A DNA stretch of 52,516 nucleotides from Betaproteobacteria bacterium (lineage in GTDB: Bacteria; Pseudomonadota; Gammaproteobacteria; Burkholderiales; Usitatibacteraceae). The notes beneath the pieces were generated by a model that searched no databases, had not been told where the DNA came from, and saw only the letters and a program-made list of their open reading frames with translations. The stretch spans positions 1-52,516 of the forward strand of contig JAEUMZ010000044.1 in the NCBI GenBank assembly GCA_016790765.1, given 5' to 3'. Of this stretch, positions 17,153 through 28,524 are shown piece after piece (the stretch's first letter is position 1; each line of letters begins with the position of its first letter). The translations under genes were made by a program, and so were the position numbers.

Positions 17153-18060
17153 GCGCACCGCTTGGCCTTGGCCTCGACGCCGGCGGCACCACCACGCGCT
17201 GGGCGCTGTCGGACGCCGAAGGACGTATCGTCGCCGAAGGTGTGGCTGCGGGCATGACCGGACTGCAACTGGTCAACGAACATGGCCGCGCCGCGCTGGC
17301 CGCGGCGTTGAACGCGCTGGGCGCCGAGGTGCGCAAAGTGGGCACGCCCGGGGCGGTGTGCGCGGGATTCACCGGACTGGACCAGCACACCGACGTGATG
17401 GCCGGACTGATCGCGAACGCGCTGGGCATTGACGCCAAGGCGGTTGCGTTGAAGAGCGACATCGAAATCACCTATCACGACCTGTTCCAACCTGGCGAGG
17501 GCTACGTTGTGTACGCGGGCACCGGGACGGTGGCCGCATTCATCGATGCCGACGGGCAGATGCAGCGCGCTGGTGGGCGCGGCGCCATCATCGACGATGC
17601 CGGCGGAGGGTTCTGGATCGCGCGAGAGGCGCTCAAGCACATCTGGCGCGCGGAAGACCAGCGCCCCGGCGCGTGGCGCGAGTCGCCCCTGGCGCGCCGT
17701 GTGTTCGAGCACATCGGCAGCGCCGATTGGGGCGCCACGCGGGCCTTTTTTTACGGCAAGGAACGCGGCGAAATCGGCCAGTTGGCTCGCGCCGTGGCCG
17801 CGGCGGCAGGCGAAGACCCGGTGGCGCTGCGCCTTTTGGTTGATGCGGGCCGCGAATTGGCGCGCCTCGCCCACGCCCTGACGGGGCGCTTCGGGTCGCG
17901 GCCGGTGGCGCTGTGCGGTCGGGTCTTGTTGCTGCACCCGGCCATTGAACAGAGTTTCCGCGAAGCGTTGCCGGGCGAAGACATTCGCGTGCGCATTGCC
18001 GCCGCCCATCACGCCGCCGCGCACATCGCGGCACGCAATGCGAACGAGGAGTCCCGATGA
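17149..18060 (+). CDS. BadF/BadG-type N-acetylglucosamine kinase
   Basis: A 303-residue ASKHA-fold sugar kinase. The phosphate-1 motif is LGLDAGGTTTRWALSD at the N-terminus; the Asp of SDIEITYHDLF and the adenosine-side VVYAGTGTVAAF and GGRGAIIDDAGGGFWIAREAL are typical of the BadF/BadG/BcrA/BcrD group that contains GlcNAc kinase. In this operon it would phosphorylate GlcNAc released by glycan cleavage, giving the NagA substrate. A MurNAc kinase activity is also conceivable because the etherase MurQ needs MurNAc-6-phosphate and no other kinase gene is present. Both ends overlap neighbours by four bases (ATGA), showing tight translational coupling. Confidence 0.87.
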   Translation: MSAPLGLGLDAGGTTTRWALSDAEGRIVAEGVAAGMTGLQLVNEHGRAALAAALNALGAEVRKVGTPGAVCAGFTGLDQHTDVMAGLIANALGIDAKAVALKSDIEITYHDLFQPGEGYVVYAGTGTVAAFIDADGQMQRAGGRGAIIDDAGGGFWIAREALKHIWRAEDQRPGAWRESPLARRVFEHIGSADWGATRAFFYGKERGEIGQLARAVAAAAGEDPVALRLLVDAGRELARLAHALTGRFGSRPVALCGRVLLLHPAIEQSFREALPGEDIRVRIAAAHHAAAHIAARNANEESR

Positions 18061-18872
18061 ACCGCCTTCCATTCATGCGCCTTGCGCTGGGCGTGGCCGC
18101 CCTTGCGCTGTCCGGCTGCACCACGCTCACCATCGACCGGAGCTACACGGCGAGGGGCCAGGACAGCCGCGCGCAGTTCCTGATCCTGCACTACACGGTC
18201 ATCGACTGGCCGACCTCGCTGCGCGTGCTCACGCAGCAAGCGGTCAGCTCGCACTACCTCATCCGTGACGACCCGCCGGAGATCTACCAGCTGGTCGACG
18301 AGAACCGGCGCGCCTGGCACGCCGGCGTGAGTTCCTGGAAGGGTCAGACCCAGCTGAATGCGGCCTCGATCGGCATCGAGATCGTCAATCGCGGCTTCGT
18401 GAAGAACGAGAAGGGCGAACGCGAGTGGTTCGACTACCCGCCGGCGCAGCAGGACGCCATCATCGCGCTGGTCAAGGACATCGTGGCGCGGCACCAGATC
18501 CCGCCGGACCGCGTGCTCGGCCACAGCGACATCGCGCCGCAGCGGAAACAGGACCCGGGCCCGCGGTTTCCATGGAAACGCCTGGCGGAAGCCGGACTCG
18601 TGCTGTGGCCGGATGAAGGCCGGGTCCGCGACGTCCTGCCGCGCTTCGAGAAGGAGCTGCCGGATGTCGAGTGGTTCCAGCGCCGCCTGGTGCAGCACGG
18701 ATTCGAGCTCAAGGTGAACGGCCAGTACGACGAAGCCACGCTCAACGTGCTGGCCGCGTTCCAGATGAAATACCGGCCGTCGAACATCGAGGGCGGCATG
18801 GACGCCGAGACTGCGGCCCTGCTGGCGGTCCTGACGGCGCGGGATGGCGATGCAGACAACGAACCGGGGTGA
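18057..18872 (+). CDS. amiD: AmiD-like N-acetylmuramoyl-L-alanine amidase lipoprotein
   Basis: A 271-residue lipoprotein with lipobox LSGC (C21), an Amidase_2 (AmpD-type) zinc domain (about residues 35-175) and a C-terminal peptidoglycan-binding domain (about 190-260; WFQRRLVQHGFELKVNGQYD). Zinc ligands are visible as H45 (LILHYTV), H156 (GHSDIA) and D166; H88 lies in AWHAG. This is the architecture of E. coli AmiD, an outer-membrane amidase that removes stem peptides from MurNAc in the periplasm. It overlaps the kinase gene at ATGA and ends two bases before the next start. A cytoplasmic AmpD role is excluded by the lipoprotein signal. Confidence 0.92.
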   Translation: MNRLPFMRLALGVAALALSGCTTLTIDRSYTARGQDSRAQFLILHYTVIDWPTSLRVLTQQAVSSHYLIRDDPPEIYQLVDENRRAWHAGVSSWKGQTQLNAASIGIEIVNRGFVKNEKGEREWFDYPPAQQDAIIALVKDIVARHQIPPDRVLGHSDIAPQRKQDPGPRFPWKRLAEAGLVLWPDEGRVRDVLPRFEKELPDVEWFQRRLVQHGFELKVNGQYDEATLNVLAAFQMKYRPSNIEGGMDAETAALLAVLTARDGDADNEPG

Positions 18873-18874
18873 AC

Positions 18875-20257
18875 ATGACGAACGGATGGAACGCCACGCT
18901 GGCCGTGCTCGGGTCCGCCATGTGGATTAGCGCGGCGGCGGCACCGCTGGCACCCGCGCTGCGGGCCCAGCTCGATGCGGAACTGCAGGCGGTGGTCGAT
19001 GCGCCGGGCCGCGAACTGGCCAGCCTGTCGGTGCTCGCCCTGCGCAACGGGCGCGAGGTGTACCACCGCCAATTCGGCCGCATGTGGATCGACCCGTCCA
19101 AGCCGGACCAGGGCCAGCCCGCCCATGAGCGCACGATGTACCGCATCGCCTCGATCTCCAAGCTCATCACCACGCTGGGCGTGATGAAGCTCAGGGAGGA
19201 GGGCAAACTCGACCTCGACCGCGATGTGGGCGACTACCTGGGCTACCGGTTCCGCAATCCGCACTTTCCCGAGGTGCCCGTCACGCTGCGCATGATGATG
19301 AGCCACACGTCCTCGTTGCGCGACGACGGCGGCTACTACTGGGACGCGAAGAGCAATACCCACCTCAGGGACGTGTTCACCCCCGGCGGCCGCTTGTATG
19401 GCGAGGGAAAGATGTGGGCCGCCGTGGCGCCACCGGGCAAGTACTTCCAGTACGCCAACCTGCCGTGGGGCGTGATCGGCACCATCATGGAGCGGGTGAC
19501 CGGCGAACGCTTTGATCGCCTGATGCGCCGGCTGATTCTCGACCCGATGGGGCTGCCGGGCGGGTTTCATCCGGCCGACTTCTCCGCCGCCGAACTAGCC
19601 GATGTCGCCACGCTTTATCGCAAGCGCAAGACCATCGATGGCAAGGAGACCTGGGACAGCGCAGGCCCTTGGATCGCGCAAGTCGATGATTACCGCGCCG
19701 CGCCGCCGGTTCCGCGTGCCTTGCCGGACTACGAAATCGGCACCAACGGCACATTGTTTGGCCCGCAGGGCAACTGCAGGCTCTCTGCCGCAGGGCTGGC
19801 CAAGGTGATGCGCATGCTCATGGAGGGTGGCCGCAGCGACGGCAAGGTGATCCTCAAGAAGGCATCGGTGCGCGAAATGCTGAAACAGCACTGGCACGTC
19901 GATGCGTCCGGCCGCAAGGGCAACAGCGACGGCGAGACCGGGTTCGGCAAGCACAAGCACTACATGAATGCCTGGGCGCTTGGTGTTCAATTGTTCCTGG
20001 ACAAGAGCCTGGGGGAGGGCGCCGGGGACCGGCTGGTCGAACCGGGCGGCTTCAAGGCCATGGGTCACCTGGGCGATGCCTGGGGACTCACCGCCGCGTT
20101 CGCCTTCGATCCCAAGTCACGCCACGGCTTCATTTTCCTGGTCGGCGGGCCGGCGGCGGACCCGGACACACACCCGGGCGCGTATTCGGGCTTCTACCGC
20201 CATGAGGAGCGCATCATGACGGCGCTGTGGACCCGGGCGATCCTGCAGCGCCGGTAG
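18875..20257 (+). CDS. Secreted beta-lactamase-fold serine hydrolase
   Basis: A 460-residue exported protein with an N-terminal signal (ATLAVLGSAMWISAAAAPLA) and a class C beta-lactamase / DD-peptidase-type domain. The SxxK motif is in YRIASISKLITTLGVMK, the YxN motif in YFQYANLPWGVIG, and a GHLGDAWG stretch may stand in for the third (KTG-like) motif. Family members include DD-carboxypeptidases, esterases and AmpC lactamases. It ends the salvage operon, so a D-amino-acid peptidase acting on cell-wall stem peptides is plausible but unproven. GGGGTG lies just upstream of the ATG. Its stop is 9 bases from the convergent purB stop. Confidence 0.85.
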   Translation: MTNGWNATLAVLGSAMWISAAAAPLAPALRAQLDAELQAVVDAPGRELASLSVLALRNGREVYHRQFGRMWIDPSKPDQGQPAHERTMYRIASISKLITTLGVMKLREEGKLDLDRDVGDYLGYRFRNPHFPEVPVTLRMMMSHTSSLRDDGGYYWDAKSNTHLRDVFTPGGRLYGEGKMWAAVAPPGKYFQYANLPWGVIGTIMERVTGERFDRLMRRLILDPMGLPGGFHPADFSAAELADVATLYRKRKTIDGKETWDSAGPWIAQVDDYRAAPPVPRALPDYEIGTNGTLFGPQGNCRLSAAGLAKVMRMLMEGGRSDGKVILKKASVREMLKQHWHVDASGRKGNSDGETGFGKHKHYMNAWALGVQLFLDKSLGEGAGDRLVEPGGFKAMGHLGDAWGLTAAFAFDPKSRHGFIFLVGGPAADPDTHPGAYSGFYRHEERIMTALWTRAILQRR

Positions 20258-20266
20258 CGCAGCCCG

Positions 20267-21784
<1,518 letters not shown>

Positions 21785-21856
21785 TCAAGCGACAGCTGCA
21801 AACAAAAGGATTCACGCGACAAGAAAAACACACATCGCGGATTCCAGGGACCTGAC

Positions 21857-22465
21857 ATGAAGCTCATTGCATCACTGACCAGCCCGTACGCGCGCAAGGT
21901 GCGCATCGTGATGGCTGAAAAGCGCATCGAATGCGAGTTTGTTGCGGAAAACGTGTGGGCGGCAGACACCCGCGTGGGGGAGTTCAACCCGCTCGGCAAG
22001 GTGCCGGTGCTGGTGCTCGATGACGACCTGTGCCTGTACGATTCGCGCGTCATTGCCGAATACCTGGACGGGGTCACCCCGGTCTCGCGCCTGATTCCGG
22101 AAGGCGGCCGCGAACGCGCGCTGGTCAAGCGCTGGGAAGCGCTGGCCGACGGCATCACCGATGCCGGCGTGGCGATCTTCCTCGAGCGCAAGCGCGATGC
22201 CGCATTGCAGGGGACGGACTGGATCAAGCGCCAGGCGGGCAAGGTCGAGGCAGGCGTCGCCGCCGCGGCGCGCGAACTGGGCGATCGCGACTGGTGCCAT
22301 GGCGTCGGGATCACGCTGGCGGACATCGCGCTCGGATGCGCGTTGCTGTGGCTCGAGTTCCGCCTGCCGCAGTTTTCCTGGCGCGCGCAGCATCCGAACC
22401 TGAAGGCGCACGTCGACAAACTCGAGGCGCGGGCCTCCTTCGCGGACAGCATTCCGCGCGTTTGA
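21857..22465 (+). CDS. Glutathione S-transferase family protein
   Basis: A 202-residue two-domain GST. The thioredoxin-like N-terminal domain begins MKLIASLTSPYARKVRIVM, where SPYARK is the usual active-site region of this bacterial group. It continues with FNPLGKVPVLVLDD (cis-Pro loop) and LYDSRVIAEYLD (glutathione contact). The helical C-terminal domain holds GITLADIALGCALLW. Substrates of such orphan GSTs are not known; in betaproteobacteria a GST gene often sits beside purB, as here. It converges on mnmA with 16 bases between stops. Confidence 0.9.
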   Translation: MKLIASLTSPYARKVRIVMAEKRIECEFVAENVWAADTRVGEFNPLGKVPVLVLDDDLCLYDSRVIAEYLDGVTPVSRLIPEGGRERALVKRWEALADGITDAGVAIFLERKRDAALQGTDWIKRQAGKVEAGVAAAARELGDRDWCHGVGITLADIALGCALLWLEFRLPQFSWRAQHPNLKAHVDKLEARASFADSIPRV

Positions 22466-22481
22466 GGCGCGGCGGCCCGGC

Positions 22482-23555
22482 CTAGGCGATGATGCCGCCG
22501 CCCAGGCAGATTTCGCCGTCGTAGAGCACCGCCGATTGTCCGGGCGTCACGGCCCATTGCGGGGCGTCGAACGCCAGGCCGAATTCGCTGCCGGAAGGTG
22601 ACCGCAGCGTGCAGGCGGCATCGCCCTGCCGATAACGCGTCTTGGCGCCGAACGCACCGTCCGCCGGCGCGCTGCCGGCGGCCCACGCGGCATCGATTGC
22701 CCGCAAATCGCGCTTGAGCAACAGCGGATGGTCGTGTCCCTGGACGACGATGAGGCGGTTGCCCGGCAGGTCCTTGTCCGCCACGAACCACGGGTCCTGC
22801 GATCCGTTGCGCGTACCACCGATGCCCAGCCCTTGGCGTTGGCCGATGGTGTAATACATCAATCCCTCGTGGCGGCCCACAAGGCGCCCCTCGGGGGTCA
22901 CCATGTCGCCAGGCGCCTTGGGCAGGTAGCGTTGCAGGAACTCGCGGAATGGACGCTCGCCGATGAAGCAGATGCCGGTCGAGTCCTTCTTGGCATGATT
23001 GGGCAGCCCGGCCGAGCGCGCGCGTTCGCGCACCTCGGACTTCTGCAGGTGTCCGACCGGGAACACCGCCCTCGACAGTTGGGCCTGCGTCAGGCGGTGC
23101 AGGAAGTAGCTTTGGTCCTTGCCGGCGTCGAGGCCGCGCAGCAGTTCGAACCGGCCCTCGATTTCGCGCACCCGCGCATAGTGCCCGGTGGCGATCCGGT
23201 CGGCTCCCATGCGCACCGCATGGTCGAGGAAGGCCTTGAACTTGATCTCCGCGTTGCACAGCACGTCCGGGTTCGGCGTGCGCCCCGCGGAGTACTCGCG
23301 CAGGAAGTCGGCGAAGACGCGGTCCTTGTATTCGGCGGCGAAGTTGACCGCCTCGAAGTCGATGCCGATCACGTCGGCCGCCGCGGCGGCGTCGATGAAA
23401 TCCTGGCGCGTCGAGCAATATTCGTCGTCGTCGTCATCCTCCCAGTTCTTCATGAACAGGCCGGTCACCTGATGCCCCTGTTGCTTGAGCAGCAGGGCGG
23501 AGACGGCGGAGTCCACGCCGCCGGACAGGCCGATGACGATGTGTTGCTTGGTCAT
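22482..23555 (-). CDS. mnmA: tRNA-specific 2-thiouridylase MnmA
   Basis: A 357-residue ATP-dependent enzyme that thiolates U34 of tRNA-Lys, -Glu and -Gln. The PP-loop [15 protein letters not shown] begins at residue 9. The catalytic pair of Cys is in [12 protein letters not shown] and [12 protein letters not shown], and [15 protein letters not shown] and [15 protein letters not shown] also match. Length and motif order are normal. A stem-loop with A/T tracts stands just upstream (23606-23627), separating it from the small Lys-rich gene on the same strand. Confidence 0.97.
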   Translation of the reverse strand: MTKQHIVIGLSGGVDSAVSALLLKQQGHQVTGLFMKNWEDDDDDEYCSTRQDFIDAAAAADVIGIDFEAVNFAAEYKDRVFADFLREYSAGRTPNPDVLCNAEIKFKAFLDHAVRMGADRIATGHYARVREIEGRFELLRGLDAGKDQSYFLHRLTQAQLSRAVFPVGHLQKSEVRERARSAGLPNHAKKDSTGICFIGERPFREFLQRYLPKAPGDMVTPEGRLVGRHEGLMYYTIGQRQGLGIGGTRNGSQDPWFVADKDLPGNRLIVVQGHDHPLLLKRDLRAIDAAWAAGSAPADGAFGAKTRYRQGDAACTLRSPSGSEFGLAFDAPQWAVTPGQSAVLYDGEICLGGGIIA

Positions 23556-23605
23556 GAGCGGGATTATCGATGAGGGCCGCTCGCGCGGCGCGACAAAAAC
23601 AAAAA

Positions 23606-23627
23606 GGGCGGAACCGAAGTTCCGCCC
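23606..23627 (-). terminator. Rho-independent terminator, possibly bidirectional
   Basis: GGGCGGAAC (23606-23614) and GTTCCGCCC (23619-23627) form a perfect 9-bp stem with loop CGAA. It is flanked by A-runs on the left (a U-tract for the minus strand) and TTT on the right. It ends the small Lys-rich gene transcribed on the minus strand. Confidence 0.85.
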
Positions 23628-23664
23628 TTTCTGCTCAAGCCGGTATTGCGATGCAGCGGAAGAA

Positions 23665-23970
23665 TTACTTCTTCGGGGCGTCAGCCTTCTTCTCTTCCTT
23701 CTTCTCTTCCTTCTTCTCGGCCTTGGCGTCCTTCTTCTCTTCCTTCTTGTCGGCCTTCTTGTCGGCCTTCTTCTCGGCCTTGGCGTCCTTCTTCATTTCT
23801 TCCTTCTTCTCTTCCTTCTTTTCTTCCTTCTTGGCTTCAGCCTTTGCCGGGGCAGCGGCAGCGGCCGGGGCGGCAGCAGGAGCGGCCGGCTTGGCGGCAG
23901 GCGCCTGTGCGGCAACGGTCAGGGAAGCGGCGGCGAACAGGGCGGCCACGAGTGCGGAAATGGTCTTCAT
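23665..23970 (-). CDS. Small exported Lys/Glu/Ala-rich repeat protein, function unknown
   Basis: A 101-residue protein with a clear signal peptide ([23 protein letters not shown]). An Ala/Pro-rich linker follows, then about 60 residues made almost only of K, E, A and D in short repeats ([24 protein letters not shown]). The tail is extremely charged and probably a single helix or disordered. A good SD (AAGGA, 7 bases before ATG), a TATAAT upstream and a strong terminator downstream show it is a stand-alone transcribed gene. No family is recognised. The repeats in DNA (CTTCTT/TTCCTTCTT types on the plus strand) make the length prone to slippage. Confidence 0.8.
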   Translation of the reverse strand: MKTISALVAALFAAASLTVAAQAPAAKPAAPAAAPAAAAAPAKAEAKKEEKKEEKKEEMKKDAKAEKKADKKADKKEEKKDAKAEKKEEKKEEKKADAPKK

Positions 23971-24050
23971 CGATGATTCCTTTGTGAGTGAGTGATTAAC
24001 GTTAGTCAGTTCAGACAGATTGCAGCCTGTCGGGGAACATAACGCGCCGC

Positions 24051-24056
24051 ATTATA
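24051..24056 (-). promoter_or_regulatory. -10 box for the Lys-rich small gene
   Basis: On the minus strand a perfect TATAAT lies at 24056-24051, about 80 bases before the ATG of the Lys-rich gene. The -35 match at a 17-base spacing is poor (TTCCAA). Confidence 0.5.
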
Positions 24057-24119
24057 GAGGGTTGACAAAATCCTTGGAAGGACCTTTTTGCAAGAAATCG
24101 ATTCCAAGCCATTCAATTT

Positions 24120-24698
24120 TCAGGGTTTTTTCGGGTGGCCGCCGCGCTGCACCATGCCCGGGGGCCAGGCTTCCGCCCGCCACCGGCCCGGGGGCAACCC
24201 GTCCAGCGCATACGGCCCGATGGCGGCCCGGATCAGGCGCAGGGTGGGAAAACCAATCCTGGCCGTCATCCGGCGGACCTGGCGGTTCTTGCCCTCGGTC
24301 AGGATCACTTCCACCCACGCGGTCGGAATGTGGGCCCGGATGCGAATGGGCGGATCGCGGGGCCACAGCCCGGCTGGCGCGTCGATGCATCGAGCCTTGG
24401 CTGGCAGGGTGAGGAAATCCCCAAGGTCGAGGCCGCGCCGGAACTTTGACAGGTCACTTTCCGCCGGTTGGCCCTCCACCTGGACCCAGTAGGTCTTTTC
24501 CATTCGCCTCGCCGGATCGGAAATCTTGGCCTGCACGACCCCATCGTCGGTGAGCAGCATGAGGCCCTCGCTGTCGGTATCCAGGCGTCCCGCGGGATAG
24601 ACACCCGGCACATCGATGTAGTCCTTGAGGGTGGGTTTGGCACCCGAAGGGCTGAACTGGCAGATCACGCCATGGGGCTTGTTGAAGGCGATCAACAC
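24120..24698 (-). CDS. rluE: 23S rRNA pseudouridine synthase of the RluE/RsuA family
   Basis: A 192-residue pseudouridine synthase of the RsuA/RluB/E/F group, closest by eye to RluE, which modifies U2457 of 23S rRNA. It begins VLIAFNKPHGVICQF. The catalytic Asp is in YPAGRLDTDSEGLMLLT; EKTYWVQVEG, WPRDPPIRIRAHIPT and TEGKNRQVRRMTARIGFPTLRLIR follow. It has no S4 domain. The start is uncertain: GTG 24698 matches the family start but has no SD. The open frame reaches ATG 24761, which would translate through the csp terminator hairpin, so that start is disfavoured. Confidence 0.85.
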   Translation of the reverse strand: MLIAFNKPHGVICQFSPSGAKPTLKDYIDVPGVYPAGRLDTDSEGLMLLTDDGVVQAKISDPARRMEKTYWVQVEGQPAESDLSKFRRGLDLGDFLTLPAKARCIDAPAGLWPRDPPIRIRAHIPTAWVEVILTEGKNRQVRRMTARIGFPTLRLIRAAIGPYALDGLPPGRWRAEAWPPGMVQRGGHPKKP

Positions 24699-24734
24699 GC
24701 GGGCCGGGTCGCTGGCAGGAAATGGGGGCCGAAA

Positions 24735-24766
24735 ACAAAAAACCCCAGTGGGACGAGCCACTGGGG
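24735..24766 (-). terminator. Rho-independent terminator of the cold-shock gene
   Basis: CCCCAGTGG (24743-24751) and CCACTGGGG (24758-24766) form a perfect 9-bp stem with a 6-base loop. On the minus strand the stem is followed by TTTTTTG, a proper U-tract. It lies 20 bases after the cold-shock stop codon. Confidence 0.92.
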
Positions 24767-24786
24767 TTCCAGGATCGCCCGGCCAA

Positions 24787-24990
24787 TCAGCCGGCGGTGA
24801 TGTTCGATGCCTGCTTGCCCTTCGGCCCTTGGGTCACTTCGAAGTTGACCTTTTGGCCTTCCTTCAGGGTCTTGAAGCCGTTCATCTGGATCGCGGAGAA
24901 GTGCGCGAAGAGGTCTTCGCCACCATCATCGGGGGTGATGAAACCAAACCCCTTTGAGTCGTTGAACCACTTGACTGTTCCTGTTGCCAT
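24787..24990 (-). CDS. CspA-family cold-shock protein
   Basis: A 67-residue single cold-shock domain, an RNA chaperone that melts mRNA structure. RNP1 is visible as [10 protein letters not shown] and RNP2 as DLFAHFSAI; the start [17 protein letters not shown] is typical. An SD (AGAGGA) precedes the ATG by 9 bases. It has its own promoter about 110 bases upstream, giving a long leader, and a strong terminator. It is divergent from clpS. Whether it is cold-induced or constitutive cannot be told. Confidence 0.96.
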   Translation of the reverse strand: MATGTVKWFNDSKGFGFITPDDGGEDLFAHFSAIQMNGFKTLKEGQKVNFEVTQGPKGKQASNITAG

Positions 24991-25097
24991 GCAAATGCAT
25001 CCTCTTGAAGTGCGGGTGGAGTGCCCCGGAATGATCGTGCTATCGAGGCTGCTCCTGCGATGCTGCATGAAGAACCCGATGCCTGACTCCAGTTCGC

Positions 25098-25126
25098 CTT
25101 TTACCGGGGTTGCCCGTTCAAGTCAA
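25098..25126 (-). promoter_or_regulatory. Promoter of the cold-shock gene
   Basis: On the minus strand TTGACT (25126-25121), a 17-base spacer and TAAAAG (25103-25098) match a sigma-70 promoter. The predicted transcript has a leader of about 100 bases before the csp ATG at 24990, as in cold-shock genes whose leaders fold in a temperature-dependent way. Confidence 0.6.
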
Positions 25127-25221
25127 GGATTCATGCCCGCCGGCGCTGGTGCGCGTTGCATGGACGCAAAAAAGCCCCGCTCCGGCGGCGCCCCGCACCG
25201 GGACGGTGCGCGCACCCGGCC

Positions 25222-25250
25222 TTGAAGGGCTGGCAGCTTGCCCCTATGAT
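25222..25250 (+). promoter_or_regulatory. Promoter of clpS-clpA
   Basis: TTGAAG (25222-25227), a 17-base spacer and TATGAT (25245-25250) give a sigma-70-like promoter starting transcription about 20 bases before the clpS ATG. The remaining bases between this and the csp promoter show nothing recognisable. Confidence 0.6.
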
Positions 25251-25276
25251 TGATTGCATCACTTTGCCCATCCGAC

Positions 25277-25597
25277 ATGGCGACCAGACCCAAGACCGGA
25301 GACGAAAGCTCCACCGTCCTGCACGAGAAACCGGCGCAGACCAAGCCGCCGGCCATGTGGCAGGTGGTCATGTACAACGACGACTACACGCCGATGGAGT
25401 TCGTGATCGACGTGCTGGAAAAGTTCTTCGGGCATGCGCACGAACGCGCGACGCAAATCATGCTCAAAGTGCATACCGAGGGCCGCGGCGTGTGCGGCGT
25501 CTTTCCGCGCGACGTCGCGGCGATGAAGGTCGAGCAGGTGGTGGACCATGCGCGCAAGCACCAGCATCCGCTGCGCTGCGGGATGGAGGAAGTGTGA
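25277..25597 (+). CDS. clpS: ATP-dependent Clp protease adaptor ClpS
   Basis: A 106-residue adaptor that delivers N-degron substrates to ClpAP. The core shows [21 protein letters not shown], containing the NDDYTPME motif that helps bind the N-terminal residue, then [27 protein letters not shown] with the conserved H of the pocket. The disordered N-terminal tail (about 30 residues) is normal. ATG 25277 gives the usual size. clpA follows after 112 bases, the standard pairing. Confidence 0.96.
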   Translation: MATRPKTGDESSTVLHEKPAQTKPPAMWQVVMYNDDYTPMEFVIDVLEKFFGHAHERATQIMLKVHTEGRGVCGVFPRDVAAMKVEQVVDHARKHQHPLRCGMEEV

Positions 25598-25709
25598 TGG
25601 CGGGCGCGGCGGGTGCGGATCGTTGTATGCTAGGTTCAACGGTCGGCTGGTTTGCAGTACGTGGTGGCGGCTCGGGGTCGCCGGCACGCTTGGAAGAAAG
25701 AAGGGCACC

Positions 25710-27977
<2,268 letters not shown>

Positions 27978-28002
27978 CCCGTCCGCCGCAAGCGTTGCTT
28001 GT

Positions 28003-28032
28003 CGCAAAGGCCGCGCAAGCGCGGCCTTTGCG
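28003..28032 (+). terminator. Perfect 13-bp stem-loop after clpA
   Basis: CGCAAAGGCCGCG (28003-28015) and its exact complement (28020-28032) enclose CAAG. There is no U-tract after it, so it may act as a weak or Rho-assisted terminator or protect the 3' end. Confidence 0.6.
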
Positions 28033-28122
28033 TCATGGGCATCCTGCATGGCGCTTGGAGTTGCGCTATTCTTCGCGCTGCAACCGGCAGGCCCACACCA
28101 TTCCAGAATTCGAGGAGAACCT

Positions 28123-28515
28123 ATGAGGATCACGACCCTTGCGGGGGCGCTGGCGTTCGCCGCCAGCGCCGGCCCGCTCGCCGCGCAGACGCCTGCGCCC
28201 GCGACGACACCACCGCCCGCAACGCCAGTTGCCGCGCCTGCGCCGCCGGCTGCGGCGTTTGCGGCGTCGAACCTCTCGCCGCACGGCGTGCGCTCCATGG
28301 CGGCCACGTGCGCAGCGTGTCATGGCACCAATGGCAACAGCGCCGGGGGCGCGGTGCCCGGACTGGCGGGCACCAACAAGGAATACTTCGTCAACCAGAT
28401 GGCCGCGTTCAAGCAGGGCAAGCGCGAGGCCACGATCATGCATCAACTCGCCAAGGGCTATTCGGACGCGGAAATCACCGCGTTGGGCGACTACTTTGCC
28501 GCACAAAAGAAATAG
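28123..28515 (+). CDS. Monoheme cytochrome c subunit of flavocytochrome c (FccA-like)
   Basis: A 130-residue periplasmic cytochrome with a signal peptide (ITTLAGALAFAASAGPLAAQ), a Pro/Ala-rich linker and one heme motif CAACH in MAATCAACHGTNGNS. The axial Met is probably that of NQMAAFKQGKR or IMHQLAKGY. It is 9 bases upstream of a flavocytochrome c sulfide dehydrogenase flavoprotein, so it should take electrons from the flavin subunit. GAGGAG precedes the ATG by five bases. Confidence 0.9.
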   Translation: MRITTLAGALAFAASAGPLAAQTPAPATTPPPATPVAAPAPPAAAFAASNLSPHGVRSMAATCAACHGTNGNSAGGAVPGLAGTNKEYFVNQMAAFKQGKREATIMHQLAKGYSDAEITALGDYFAAQKK

Positions 28516-28524
28516 GAGCGCGCC

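Noticed and set aside
18875..20257. True antibiotic-resistance AmpC beta-lactamase
   Set aside because: The SxxK and YxN motifs are present but the KTG motif is not clear and length and context differ; a general beta-lactamase-fold hydrolase is the safer call.
24062..24067. TTGACA on the plus strand as a promoter -35
   Set aside because: No -10 element lies at the right distance and no plus-strand gene follows; the perfect TATAAT nearby belongs to the minus strand.
24699..24761. Longer start for the RluE-like gene at ATG 24761
   Set aside because: It would translate the csp terminator hairpin, and the added residues do not match the family.
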